In this document: piece by piece, positions 39,621 through 49,486 of the stretch
Layout of the letters: every line of letters starts with the position of its first letter
Position numbering within the stretch: the first letter of the stretch is position 1
Source: Eutrophocola sp965661105
Lineage (GTDB): Bacteria > Pseudomonadota > Gammaproteobacteria > Pseudomonadales > Pseudohongiellaceae
Length of the DNA stretch: 64,000 bases
Reading direction: 5' to 3'
Assembly: GCA_965661105.1 (NCBI GenBank)
Contig: CBFICR010000006.1
Span: 14,627-78,626, forward strand
Notes under the pieces: model-generated
The model's input: the letters and a program-made list of their open reading frames with translations, nothing else
Database searches by the model: none
What the model was told of the DNA's origin: nothing
Translations under genes and position numbers: made by a program

Positions 39621-39920
39621 TTAACCCAGCTCGGCAAAGTCAATTTCATGACCCTGCTCAAGTCTGATGTATGCTTTTTTCCAGCTTGGACGTGTGCGCA
39701 TTTTTCCGCGGGCAGTACGTTTTCTCTTGCCCTTCACATTCAATACCTGGACTTCTTTAACTTCGACATTAAACAGGCTTTCAACTGCCTGCTTGATTTC
39801 AGGCTTGGTCGCATCACCGGCCACCCTGAATGTCACTTGATTGTTTTCTTCTGAAATAATTGAGCTCTTCTCAGATACATGAGGGCCCAATATTATGGTC
39901 AAGATTCTTTCCTGATTCAT
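39621..39920 (-). CDS. rplW: 50S ribosomal protein L23
   Basis: This 99-residue protein contains TIILGPHVSEKSSIISEENN and VKGKRKRTARGKMRTRPSWK. It sits at the tunnel exit as the dock for trigger factor, SRP and SecY. Its start overlaps the rplD stop by four bases (ATGA). Confidence 0.97.
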   Translation of the reverse strand: MNQERILTIILGPHVSEKSSIISEENNQVTFRVAGDATKPEIKQAVESLFNVEVKEVQVLNVKGKRKRTARGKMRTRPSWKKAYIRLEQGHEIDFAELG

Positions 39921-40534
39921 GCCAACATCCCCTCTACTTTCTTGAGTGCAGGTAAGGTTATCAACACCTTTTCAAAACCAATCAGGCTTACAGGATCAAC
40001 ACCTGTCGCTTCCAGGACATCAACCTTATGCAGATTGCGCGCAGCAAGGTAGAGATTCTGATCGACTTCATCGCTGACAATCAGCACATTTTGCAAATCA
40101 AATTCTGTGAGCTTATCAATAAGACCCTTGGTTTTATGAGTATCAACCTTGAAATCGTCAACAACGAGAAGACGATCCTGGCGAACCAGTTCAGAAAGAA
40201 TGCAACGTAATGCGCCACGGTACATTTTCTTGTTGATTTTTTTGGAGTGGTCCTGTGGTCGTGCAGCAAAGGTAACACCACCGGAGCGCCAGATCGGGCC
40301 CCTTGTCGTACCAGCACGGGCTCGGCCAGTACCTTTCTGACGCCATGGCTTTTTACCACCACCACTGACTTCAGAACGTGTTTTCTGTTTAACGCTACCC
40401 TGACGCGCACCCGCAAGGTAAGTAACAACGACCTGGTGAACCAGGCTTTCGTTGAATTCCTTGGCGAAAGTATCGTCAGATACGGAAACTGTTTTTGCTG
40501 CCTTCTTACCAGGCACTGCAACATTCAAATCCAT
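39917..40534 (-). CDS. rplD: 50S ribosomal protein L4
   Basis: This 205-residue protein has QKTRSEVSGGGKKPWRQKGT and GRARAGTTRGPIWRSGGVTF, the extended loop that lines the exit tunnel. In E. coli L4 also represses the S10 operon by binding its leader; the leader here lies before rpsJ. The gene begins three bases after rplC. Confidence 0.97.
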   Translation of the reverse strand: MDLNVAVPGKKAAKTVSVSDDTFAKEFNESLVHQVVVTYLAGARQGSVKQKTRSEVSGGGKKPWRQKGTGRARAGTTRGPIWRSGGVTFAARPQDHSKKINKKMYRGALRCILSELVRQDRLLVVDDFKVDTHKTKGLIDKLTEFDLQNVLIVSDEVDQNLYLAARNLHKVDVLEATGVDPVSLIGFEKVLITLPALKKVEGMLA

Positions 40535-40537
40535 TGC

Positions 40538-41194
40538 TTACCCCTTAGAAGACGATTTAACGGCTGGTGAAATGATTACATCTGACCCGGTGGCACCAGG
40601 AACAGCACCCTTGATTAGAATCAGATTGTTTTCAGTGTCTACTTTGACTACTTGCAGGCCCTGGGTGGTAACTCTGACATTGCCCATCTGGCCTGCCATT
40701 TTCTTACCTTTCCAAACACGACCCGGAGTCTGACATTGCCCAATTGAGCCAGGAGCACGATGCGACAGTGAATTACCGTGGGTAGCGTCCTGCATACTGA
40801 AATTATGACGCTTGATGGAACCCTGAAAGCCTTTACCTTTTGAGGTGCCGGTGACATCCACCATTTGCCCTTCGGCAAATCTTTCTACGGTGAATTCAAA
40901 TCCCGGGGCAACTTCCTGCTCACCAAAATCTGCCTGTCCGGCACGAAACTCCCAAAGGCCACGGCCCGCTTCTGTGCCAGCCTTGGAGAAATGGCCAGCT
41001 TCTGATTTAGAGACATGGGATCCTTTTACAAATCCGGTAGTCACCTGTACAGCACTGTAACCATCAGACTCAAGGGTTTTCACCTGAGTGACCCTGTTGG
41101 GCAGAATTTCAACAACTGTTACGGGTATAGAGGACCCGGATTCGGTGAAAAGACGGGTCATACCGCTTTTCCGACCGACTAAGCCAATCGACAT
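40538..41194 (-). CDS. rplC: 50S ribosomal protein L3
   Basis: This 218-residue protein starts MSIGLVGRKSGMTRLFTESG and has DVTGTSKGKGFQGSIKRHNF and SLSHRAPGSIGQCQTPGRVW-KGKKMAGQMG. The GQCQTPGRVW segment replaces the GQNQTPG often seen; the Gln methylated by PrmB is retained. There are 162 bases between it and rpsJ. Confidence 0.97.
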   Translation of the reverse strand: MSIGLVGRKSGMTRLFTESGSSIPVTVVEILPNRVTQVKTLESDGYSAVQVTTGFVKGSHVSKSEAGHFSKAGTEAGRGLWEFRAGQADFGEQEVAPGFEFTVERFAEGQMVDVTGTSKGKGFQGSIKRHNFSMQDATHGNSLSHRAPGSIGQCQTPGRVWKGKKMAGQMGNVRVTTQGLQVVKVDTENNLILIKGAVPGATGSDVIISPAVKSSSKG

Positions 41195-41356
41195 TTTAAA
41201 ACCTCATCGTGTATGGGGCTGAAACCCACTATGGCTGCTTACGCATTACACCATGTTATGTGTACTGCCCTGCTCCAAGGAACTTGGCAGCTGTTTATGT
41301 ATTTAAAGTGCCAGCAGATTTGACTACAGACACTTACCACCTACTTTTAAAATCTT

Positions 41357-41677
41357 TTAATCGTTCTTGCCAAGACTGATCTGAACTTCAACACCGGCAG
41401 CAAGGTTTAACTGCATCAGCGCCTCAACAAACTTCTCTGTTGGCTCTACGATGTCCAGCAGGCGCTTGTGAGTACGAATTTCGTACTGATCACGCGCATC
41501 TTTATTGACATGAGGAGAGATAAGTATCGTATATCGCTCTTTTCTGGTTGGCAGAGGAATCGGTCCCCTGACATAAGCACCAGTACGTTTTGCGGTATTA
41601 ACCAGTTCCTGTGTGGACTGATCAATTAAACGGTGATCAAAGGCCTTTAGCCTAATTCTGATTCGCTGGTTCTGCAT
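41357..41677 (-). CDS. rpsJ: 30S ribosomal protein S10 (NusE)
   Basis: This 106-residue protein starts MQNQRIRIRLKAFDHRLIDQ and contains VRGPIPLPTRKERYTILISP and THKRLLDIVEPTEKFVEALM. S10 also acts as NusE in antitermination with NusB and NusG. The open frame extends upstream through the leader, but the family begins at the ATG at 41677. It heads the S10 group behind a near-consensus promoter. Confidence 0.97.
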   Translation of the reverse strand: MQNQRIRIRLKAFDHRLIDQSTQELVNTAKRTGAYVRGPIPLPTRKERYTILISPHVNKDARDQYEIRTHKRLLDIVEPTEKFVEALMQLNLAAGVEVQISLGKND

Positions 41678-41773
41678 ACGACCAACATCTCCCGACGTCA
41701 ATAAAGTTATTAAAGAACATTGTAAAAGCGGTGAAACCAACCAAATTGATTTCACCGCGAAAAAAGAGCGCAA

Positions 41774-41802
41774 ATTTTACGTGCGAGGCTTTTTTTAGTC
41801 AA
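41774..41802 (-). promoter_or_regulatory. Promoter of the S10 operon
   Basis: On the minus strand TTGACT (41802-41797) and TAAAAT (41779-41774) are separated by exactly 17 bases, followed by a GC-rich start region (TTGCGCTC). The leader to rpsJ is about 90 bases. It lies in the 238-base gap where tufA stands in E. coli. Confidence 0.75.
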
Positions 41803-41915
41803 GGCCCTTACGCAGTTATTTTCTAAAAAAGAGAGAGATAATTTACCCTCTGTTTTTTCCCGGATTTACACTCTTATCCGGTGATAATTAGTGGTTTTGC
41901 CAACCGTTCCCGGAT

Positions 41916-44012
41916 TTAAGCACCTTTTTCGATAATTAAATTAGAGATCGCAGCAGGTACTTCAGCGTATTTATTGAATTCCATGGTGTAGGTTGCACGT
42001 CCCTGGGTAGCAGATCGCAGGTCTGTTGAATAACCAAACATTTCCGCAAGAGGCACTTCAGCATTGATTATTTTGCCTGAAGCACTATCTTCCATACCCT
42101 GGACAATACCCCGGCGACGGTTCAGGTCACCCATTACATCACCCATATAATCTTCAGGCGTTACCACTTCTACTTTCATAACAGGTTCTAAAAGTGCGGC
42201 ATCCGCAGCAACGGCGCCCTTTTTCAAGGCCATGGAACCGGCTATTTTGAAGGCCATTTCACTTGAATCCACGTCATGGAAAGAACCATCAAAGAGAGTA
42301 ACTTTCATTGCCAGTAGCGGGTAACCGGCCAGGCAGCCATTTTTCATCTGCTCCTGAACACCCTTGTCTACTGCGGGAATATATTCCTTGGGAATGGTGC
42401 CCCCAACAATCTCATTAACAAACTGGTATTCCGAATCAGCAGGTAAAGGCTCAAGGCGCAACCAGACATGACCATACTGCCCACGCCCGCCGGACTGCTT
42501 CACATGCTTGCCTTCAATTTCAACGGTTTTGCGAATGGTTTCGCGGTAAGCGACCTGTGGCTTACCGATATTCGCTTCCACATTGAATTCACGTCGCATG
42601 CGGTCTACCAGGACGTCCAGGTGCAGTTCGCCCATACCGGAAATAATAGTCTGGCCCGATTCTTCGTCAGTCTCTACGCGGAAGGAGGGATCTTCCTGGG
42701 CCAGTTTACCCAGTGCTATACCCATTTTTTCCTGGTCAGCCTTGGTTTTAGGCTCTACAGCAACAGAGATAACAGGTTCCGGAAAATCCATCTTCTCCAG
42801 GGTGATAACTTTATCAAGACTGCACAGGGTTTCACCGGTGGTCACATCTTTCAGACCAATAGCTGCCGCAATATCACCGGCCAGCACTTCCTTGATTTCT
42901 TCCCGTGAATTGGAGTGCATCTGCACCATACGTCCAACACGCTCTTTCTTCGACTTTAACGGGTTATATATGGTGTCGCCGGAATTCAGGGTACCTGAAT
43001 AAACACGGAAAAACGTTAATGTACCAACAAAAGGGTCAGTGGCAATTTTGAAGGCCAGAGCAGCAAACGGCGCCTTATCATCGGCCTCACGGGTGGCAAC
43101 TGTCTCGCCATCTTCCAATACGCCCTCAATAGCCTTTACTTCTGTTGGTGCCGGCATGAATTCTATGACGGCATCCAGCATGGCCTGCACACCCTTGTTT
43201 TTAAAGGCAGAACCACAAAGCGTTGGTACAATTTCATTAGCCAGGGTTCTTATGCGCAGGCCTTTCTTGATCTCTTCCTCGCTTAGCTCTTCGCCTTCGA
43301 GGTACTTGTTCATTAGTTCTTCATTGGCTTCTGCTGCAGCTTCGATGAGTTCCGAGCGCCATTTTTCGCACTCTTGCGCCATGTCTTGAGGAATTTCGTC
43401 GTATTCAAAGGTCGTGCCCTGATCAGCCTCATTCCAGATGATGCGTTTCATCTTGATCAGGTCAATAACACCCTTGAATTGATCTTCAGCACCAATGGGA
43501 AGCTGAATGGGAACCGGGTTTGCACCCAGACGCTCTTTCATCTGCTGCACAACTTTCAGAAAATCCGCACCGGCACGGTCCATCTTGTTAACAAAAACCA
43601 TGCGTGGGACTTCATAGCGGTTCGCCTGACGCCACACTGTTTCAGTCTGGGGTTGCACACCTGAACTGGCACATAACACGACCACCGCACCATCAAGTAC
43701 CCGCAGGGAACGTTCTACTTCAATGGTGAAGTCAACGTGTCCCGGGGTATCAATGATATTGATTCGGTGATCTTCAAACTGGTTATCCATGCCATTCCAG
43801 AAACAGGTGGTCGCAGCCGAGGTAATAGTAATACCTCGCTCCTGCTCCTGCTCCATCCAGTCCATGACCGCAGCACCATCATGTACCTCACCAATCTTGT
43901 GTGAAATACCGGTGTAAAAAAGCACACGTTCCGTAGTTGTGGTTTTTCCAGCGTCCACGTGAGCACAGATCCCTATATTGCGATAGCGGTCTAGGGGCGT
44001 TTTTCTGGCCAC
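41916..44012 (-). CDS. fusA: Elongation factor G
   Basis: This 698-residue protein has the G1 motif AHVDAGKTTTTER, DTPGHVDFTIEVERSLRVLD, NKMDRAGADF, and the domain IV HVKQSGGRGQYGHV. It is a GTPase that drives ribosome translocation and, with RRF, recycling. The start is GTG at 44012 (GTG GCC AGA). It is third in the str group rpsL-rpsG-fusA; no tuf gene follows it. Confidence 0.97.
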   Translation of the reverse strand: MARKTPLDRYRNIGICAHVDAGKTTTTERVLFYTGISHKIGEVHDGAAVMDWMEQEQERGITITSAATTCFWNGMDNQFEDHRINIIDTPGHVDFTIEVERSLRVLDGAVVVLCASSGVQPQTETVWRQANRYEVPRMVFVNKMDRAGADFLKVVQQMKERLGANPVPIQLPIGAEDQFKGVIDLIKMKRIIWNEADQGTTFEYDEIPQDMAQECEKWRSELIEAAAEANEELMNKYLEGEELSEEEIKKGLRIRTLANEIVPTLCGSAFKNKGVQAMLDAVIEFMPAPTEVKAIEGVLEDGETVATREADDKAPFAALAFKIATDPFVGTLTFFRVYSGTLNSGDTIYNPLKSKKERVGRMVQMHSNSREEIKEVLAGDIAAAIGLKDVTTGETLCSLDKVITLEKMDFPEPVISVAVEPKTKADQEKMGIALGKLAQEDPSFRVETDEESGQTIISGMGELHLDVLVDRMRREFNVEANIGKPQVAYRETIRKTVEIEGKHVKQSGGRGQYGHVWLRLEPLPADSEYQFVNEIVGGTIPKEYIPAVDKGVQEQMKNGCLAGYPLLAMKVTLFDGSFHDVDSSEMAFKIAGSMALKKGAVAADAALLEPVMKVEVVTPEDYMGDVMGDLNRRRGIVQGMEDSASGKIINAEVPLAEMFGYSTDLRSATQGRATYTMEFNKYAEVPAAISNLIIEKGA

Positions 44013-44056
44013 AGTGAAACCCTCAATAAACTCAGGTTATGGATAAACTCAGGTAC

Positions 44057-44527
44057 TTAGAAACGGTAGTGTGAGAAAGCGCGGTTGGCTTCAGCCATAC
44101 GATGAACATCTTCGCGCTTCTTGACCGCACTGCCACGTCCTTCAGACGCATCCATCACTTCGCCGGCAAGACGCAGTGCCATGGATTTCTCTCCACGACT
44201 ACGTGAATGGTCTACCAGCCAGCGCATTGCCAAAGCATTACGCCTGTCCGGGCGAACTTCTACGGGGACCTGGTAAGTAGCACCACCCACACGGCGAGAC
44301 TTTACCTCTACCAGGGGAGCAATATTATCCAGTGCGGTTTCAAAGGCTTCCAGCGGATCCTTGCCGGATTTTTCGGCGACCACAGCCAGGGCACCGTAAA
44401 CAATTTTTTCAGCAACTGATTTCTTGCCATCAACCATTACATGGTTCATGAACTTGGCAATAGTCTTGTTACCAAACTTGGGATCGGGAAGAACTTCCCG
44501 CTTTGCAATGACTCGTCTTCTTGGCAT
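44057..44527 (-). CDS. rpsG: 30S ribosomal protein S7
   Basis: This 156-residue protein starts MPRRRVIAKREVLPDPKFGN and contains VEVRPDRRNALAMRWLVDHS and EDVHRMAEANRAFSHYRF. It starts 30S head assembly, and in E. coli it represses the str operon. It lies 83 bases after rpsL. Confidence 0.97.
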   Translation of the reverse strand: MPRRRVIAKREVLPDPKFGNKTIAKFMNHVMVDGKKSVAEKIVYGALAVVAEKSGKDPLEAFETALDNIAPLVEVKSRRVGGATYQVPVEVRPDRRNALAMRWLVDHSRSRGEKSMALRLAGEVMDASEGRGSAVKKREDVHRMAEANRAFSHYRF

Positions 44528-44610
44528 GATTTCCTCTCTTCAGGCTCACCCGGAATAATGAAGCGTTGCTTCCAGAATCCGGCCTTACTGGAATTGATAG
44601 GGATTAAGGT

Positions 44611-44982
44611 TTATTTAGGTCGTTTGGTTCCATATTTGGAACGACCCTGTTTACGATCAGCTACGCCGGAAGTATCCAGAGAGCCACGTACTGTGTGATA
44701 ACGCACACCTGGCAAATCTTTTACCCTTCCACCCCTGATCAGGATTACGGAGTGCTCCTGCAAGTTGTGTCCTTCACCACCAATATAAGAAGTGACCTCG
44801 TAGCCGTTGGTAAGACGCACACGGCAGACTTTACGCAAAGCAGAGTTTGGTTTCTTTGGGGTAGTTGTGTAGACACGGGTGCAGACACCACGACGTTGCG
44901 GGCAACCCTGCAACGCTGGTACGTCACTCTTGTCGTGCTTGTTTTTCCTGGGCTTGCGAACCAGTTGGTTAACAGTCGCCAT
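44611..44982 (-). CDS. rpsL: 30S ribosomal protein S12
   Basis: This 123-residue protein has TTPKKPNSALRKVCRVRLTN and GGRVKDLPGVRYHTVRG. Lysines equivalent to E. coli Lys43 and Lys88, where streptomycin-resistance changes occur, are the sensitive form. The Asp in KDLPG is the residue methylthiolated by RimO. It opens the str group, 167 bases after rpoC. Confidence 0.97.
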   Translation of the reverse strand: MATVNQLVRKPRKNKHDKSDVPALQGCPQRRGVCTRVYTTTPKKPNSALRKVCRVRLTNGYEVTSYIGGEGHNLQEHSVILIRGGRVKDLPGVRYHTVRGSLDTSGVADRKQGRSKYGTKRPK

Positions 44983-45063
44983 TTAATGCTCCGAAATTCT
45001 TCGTTATTTTTCAAAGAGGCGCGATTGTAATGATCGCGCCTCACCTAGTCAACTTATACTAGC

Positions 45064-45147
45064 CACAAGTCTCAAGTTTCAAGTCCCAAGTTGTCCGCTA
45101 AAAGTAACGGCTTTTGCTTGAGACTTGTGACTGGCGACTTGCGACTG
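45064..45147. repeat. Dispersed AAGTCGCAAGT-type inverted repeat, copy 2
   Basis: ACAAGTCTCAAGTTTCAAGT, and on the other side CTTGAGACTTGTGACT and CGACTTGCGACT, form an inverted array in the rpoC-rpsL gap, three bases from the rpoC stop. It could form a long hairpin in the readthrough transcript. Confidence 0.75.
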
Positions 45148-45149
45148 GC

Positions 45150-48100
45150 TTAATCCTCTCCTGCTTCCGCAGCTGCTGCACTTTCTGATTCAGCCAGGGC
45201 TTCACTCAATGCCGCTTCTACTTCGCTGGCAGAAACGGTGTCTTCATTAAGACGCGCATCAGCAATCCGTTTCCTGTTGGCATGATAGGAAAGTCCGGTT
45301 CCAGCAGGAATCAAACGTCCAACAACGACGTTCTCTTTGAGTCCCTGCAGGTAATCGCGCTTGCCAGTGACCGCAGCCTCTGTCAGTACGCGAGTAGTTT
45401 CCTGGAATGATGCCGCTGAAATGAAGGATTCCGTGGCCAGAGACGCTTTCGTAATACCCAACAGAACACGTTCATACTTGGCAACGTCTTTCTCTTCTTC
45501 AACCAGGCGCTCATTTTCGCGAAGCACGCGAATGTACTCCACCTGTTCACCTTTGATGAATGAGGAATCACCCATTTGCTGGATTTCAGCTTTTCGCAGC
45601 ATCTGGCGCACGATGACTTCAATGTGCTTGTCATTGATACGTACACCCTGAAGGCGATAAACATCCTGTACTTCATTCACAATAAAGCGTGCCAGGGCTT
45701 CAACTCCTTTCAAGCGCAGAATGTCATGTGGGTTTGGTGGCCCATCAGACACAACCTCACCCTTTTCAACATACTCACCTTCAAACACTGTCATCTGACG
45801 CCACTTGGGAATCAGAACTTCATAGTGATCACTGCCATCAATCGGATTCACTCCATCAGCTGGAGTAATAACCAGTCGGCGCTTACCCTTGGTTTCCTTG
45901 CCGAAGCTTACGGTACCGGATATTTCCGCCAGGATTGCCGGCTCTTTCGGTTTACGTGCTTCAAACAGGTCAGCAACACGGGGCAGACCACCGGTAATAT
46001 CACGAGTTTTTGAACCTTCCTGGGGAATACGTGCAATTACGTCACCAATACGCACGTCAGCACCGTTTTCTACACCGACAATCGCCTTCGATGGCAGGAA
46101 GTAATGAGCAGGTACATTGGTGCCCGGCAGATTGAATTCCTTGCCTTTATCATCAACCAGAGTAATCGCAGGTCGAAGCTCTTTACCACCGGACGGACGC
46201 TCGGAAGGATCCATTACTGTGATATTGGTCAGACCGGTAATTTCGTCAGTCTGGCGTTTCACACACAGGCCTTCTTCCATTGCCTCAAAGCGAACCTTAC
46301 CGTCAACTTCCACAACGATCGGGTGAGTATGAGGATCCCAGGTAGCGACAATATCGCCTACCTTGACTTCAGAATGGTCTTTGCCATTGATAACAGCACC
46401 GTAAGGTAGCTTATAACGCTCTTTCTCACGGCCGTTAGTGTCATTAACAATCAATTCGCCGGAACGGGAAACCACAACCAGTTGGCCACTTACGCGCTGA
46501 ACAGTTTTCATGTTATACAGATGAATGGTGCCATCGGTTTTAACCTGAACGTTGTCCGAAGCCGTGGCACGTGACGCCGCACCACCGATATGGAAAGTAC
46601 GCATGGTCAGCTGTGTACCTGGCTCACCGATAGACTGTGCTGCTACTACGCCAACCGCCTCACCAATATTGGTCAAATGACCACGGGCCAGGTCCCGGCC
46701 GTAACATTTACGACAAATACCGGCATGGGCTTCACAGGTAATAGGTGAGCGGGCAATAACTTCGTCGACGCCGTTTGTTTCGAGAATTTCTACCAGTTTT
46801 TCATCAATCAGGGAGCCAGCTTCAATAACTGTTACACCATCACCATCGAGTGCATCTCTGGCCAGAACTCGTCCGAGAACAAGCTCTCCCAGCGGTGCAA
46901 TAATATCTCCGCCTTCGATGACAGGAGTCATTGTCAAACCAGCCTCAGTACCACAATCTTCCTCTTTCACTACCAGATCCTGACTGATATCAACCAGGCG
47001 GCGAGTGAGATAACCGGAGTTTGCGGTCTTCAGGGCAGTATCCGCCAGACCTTTACGAGCACCGTGAGTAGAAATAAAGTACTGCAGTACGTTCAGACCT
47101 TCACGGAAGTTTGCCGTGATCGGAGTTTCGATAATTGATCCATCAGGTTTTGCCATCAGACCACGCATACCCGCCAACTGACGAATCTGTGCGGGGGAGC
47201 CCCTGGCACCGGAGTCCGAATAAACATAAACGGAGTTGAAAGACTCCTGATCTACTTCTTCGCCATCGCGGTTAATCACTTTTTCAGAGGACAGTCCATC
47301 CATCATGGATTTGGCAACCTGATCATTGGCACGTGACCAGATATCAATAACCTTGTTGTATTTCTCGCCCTGCGTTACCAAACCTGAAGCAAATTGCGAT
47401 TCTATTTCAGCAACTTCTGCTTCAGCATCGGCAATCAAAGTGGCCTTTGCATCAGGAATAACGAAGTCATTGACACCAATAGATGACCCGGACCATGTGG
47501 AATAGCGGTAGCCCATATACATCAACTGGTCAGCGAATATAACGGTCTCTTTCAGACCAACGTTTCGATAACACATATTAATAATGTGTGAGATCTGCTT
47601 CTTGGACATCTTCTGATTCACCATACTGAATGGCAGACCAGCTGGCACAATACTGAACAGGATTACACGACCTACCGTAGATTCAACAATACTGGTGGTC
47701 TCTACCTTTTCGCGATTTTCATCAAACATGACTTCAGTCAGGCGCACTTTAATTCGGGCCTGAAGGTGAACAGCCTTGGTGCTGAACGCCTTAACCACTT
47801 CATCGACGTTCGCAAATATCATGCCTTCGCCAGCAGCATTAACACGCTCCCGGGTCATGTAATACAGACCCAGTACCACGTCCTGGGAAGGAACGATGAT
47901 CGGCTCACCGGAAGCTGGTGACAGAATGTTGTTGGTTGACATCATCAGTGAGCGGGCTTCCAACTGGGCTTCCAGTGTCAGAGGCACGTGAACAGCCATC
48001 TGGTCGCCATCGAAGTCAGCGTTATAAGCCGCACATACCAGAGGGTGAAGCTGAATCGCCTTACCTTCAATCAGGACCGGCTCAAAAGCCTGGATGCCGA

Positions 48101-49394
48101 GTCTATGCAGAGTGGGCGCACGGTTGAGCAGGATAGGATGCTCGCGAATAACTTCAGCAAGAATATCCCACACTTCTGCGGTCTCTTTCTCAACCATTTT
48201 CTTGGCAGCTTTAATAGTCGTTGCCACACCACGCAGGATCAGTTTGCCAAGAATGAACGGCTTGAATAATTCCAGCGCCATCTTTTTCGGCAGACCGGCC
48301 TGATGCAACCTTAGAGTAGGACCTACCACAATCACGGAACGTCCGGAGTAGTCGACACGTTTGCCCAGCAGATTTTGACGGAAACGACCCTGTTTACCCT
48401 TGATCATGTCTGCAAGAGATTTCAAAGGACGCTTGTTTGAACCGGTAATGGCTCGGCCGCGGCGACCGTTATCCAGCAGCGCGTCAACAGATTCCTGCAA
48501 CATACGCTTTTCGTTACGCACGATAATATCCGGCGCATTCAAATCAAGCAGACGCTTCAGGCGGTTATTTCGGTTAATAACCCGGCGATACAAATCGTTA
48601 AGATCAGACGTTGCAAAACGACCACCATCCAAAGGAACCAGAGGGCGCAAATCCGGTGGCAATACCGGCAGCACGTTCAGTACCATCCATTCAGGTTTGT
48701 TACCTGAATTCACAAAACCATCGAGCAGTTTCAAACGCTTGGATAATTTCTTCAGTTTTGTTTCTGAGTTTGTCTGGGGAATTTCTTCACGAAGCCTGTT
48801 GGCTTCTTCATTCACATCCATATCCGCCATCAGGTCCTGAACAGCTTCAGCACCCATTTTGGCTTCAAAGTCATCGCCAAATTCTTCCAGCGCTTCGTAA
48901 TACTGTTCGTCAGAGAGCAATTGACCCTTTTCCAGCGTAGTCATACCTGGGTCGATAACGACAAACGATTCAAAATAAAGCACACGTTCGATATCACGAA
49001 GAGTCATATCCAGCAGCAAGCCAATACGCGAAGGCAGTGATTTAAGAAACCAGATATGTGCAACCGGGCTGGCCAACTCAATATGACCCATCCTTTCACG
49101 ACGCACTTTACTCAAGGCAACTTCAACGCCACATTTTTCACAGATAACACCTCTGTGTTTCAGTCGCTTGTATTTTCCACAAAGACACTCATAGTCTTTT
49201 ACCGGGCCAAAAATCTTGGCACAGAACAGACCATCGCGCTCCGGCTTGAATGTACGGTAGTTGATGGTTTCGGGTTTCTTCACTTCACCGAATGACCATG
49301 AACGAATCAGTTGTGGCGATGCCAATCCGATACGAATTGAATCAAAGTCTTCTATCTGTGTCTGTGACTTCAATAAACCTAACAGGTCTTTCAT
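45150..49394 (-). CDS. rpoC: RNA polymerase beta-prime subunit
   Basis: This 1414-residue protein has the N-terminal zinc ribbon (Cys70, Cys72, Cys85, Cys88 in ECLCGKYKRLKHRGVICEKC), the Mg2+-binding NADFDGDQMAVH near residue 460, the second zinc site around CEAHAGICRKCYGRDLARGH, and the trigger loop region (GEPGTQLTMRTFHIGG). The length is that of gammaproteobacterial beta-prime. It follows rpoB by 92 bases. Dispersed repeat copy 2 lies right after the stop. Confidence 0.97.
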   Translation of the reverse strand: MKDLLGLLKSQTQIEDFDSIRIGLASPQLIRSWSFGEVKKPETINYRTFKPERDGLFCAKIFGPVKDYECLCGKYKRLKHRGVICEKCGVEVALSKVRRERMGHIELASPVAHIWFLKSLPSRIGLLLDMTLRDIERVLYFESFVVIDPGMTTLEKGQLLSDEQYYEALEEFGDDFEAKMGAEAVQDLMADMDVNEEANRLREEIPQTNSETKLKKLSKRLKLLDGFVNSGNKPEWMVLNVLPVLPPDLRPLVPLDGGRFATSDLNDLYRRVINRNNRLKRLLDLNAPDIIVRNEKRMLQESVDALLDNGRRGRAITGSNKRPLKSLADMIKGKQGRFRQNLLGKRVDYSGRSVIVVGPTLRLHQAGLPKKMALELFKPFILGKLILRGVATTIKAAKKMVEKETAEVWDILAEVIREHPILLNRAPTLHRLGIQAFEPVLIEGKAIQLHPLVCAAYNADFDGDQMAVHVPLTLEAQLEARSLMMSTNNILSPASGEPIIVPSQDVVLGLYYMTRERVNAAGEGMIFANVDEVVKAFSTKAVHLQARIKVRLTEVMFDENREKVETTSIVESTVGRVILFSIVPAGLPFSMVNQKMSKKQISHIINMCYRNVGLKETVIFADQLMYMGYRYSTWSGSSIGVNDFVIPDAKATLIADAEAEVAEIESQFASGLVTQGEKYNKVIDIWSRANDQVAKSMMDGLSSEKVINRDGEEVDQESFNSVYVYSDSGARGSPAQIRQLAGMRGLMAKPDGSIIETPITANFREGLNVLQYFISTHGARKGLADTALKTANSGYLTRRLVDISQDLVVKEEDCGTEAGLTMTPVIEGGDIIAPLGELVLGRVLARDALDGDGVTVIEAGSLIDEKLVEILETNGVDEVIARSPITCEAHAGICRKCYGRDLARGHLTNIGEAVGVVAAQSIGEPGTQLTMRTFHIGGAASRATASDNVQVKTDGTIHLYNMKTVQRVSGQLVVVSRSGELIVNDTNGREKERYKLPYGAVINGKDHSEVKVGDIVATWDPHTHPIVVEVDGKVRFEAMEEGLCVKRQTDEITGLTNITVMDPSERPSGGKELRPAITLVDDKGKEFNLPGTNVPAHYFLPSKAIVGVENGADVRIGDVIARIPQEGSKTRDITGGLPRVADLFEARKPKEPAILAEISGTVSFGKETKGKRRLVITPADGVNPIDGSDHYEVLIPKWRQMTVFEGEYVEKGEVVSDGPPNPHDILRLKGVEALARFIVNEVQDVYRLQGVRINDKHIEVIVRQMLRKAEIQQMGDSSFIKGEQVEYIRVLRENERLVEEEKDVAKYERVLLGITKASLATESFISAASFQETTRVLTEAAVTGKRDYLQGLKENVVVGRLIPAGTGLSYHANRKRIADARLNEDTVSASEVEAALSEALAESESAAAAEAGED

Positions 49395-49486
49395 TCTCTT
49401 CCTCCACCCAATAAAGGGTTGATAAGTTTTCTGAATTTAGTTTCTTTACAAAAACGTTACGTTTCTGCTGACCACCAAATTCCGAA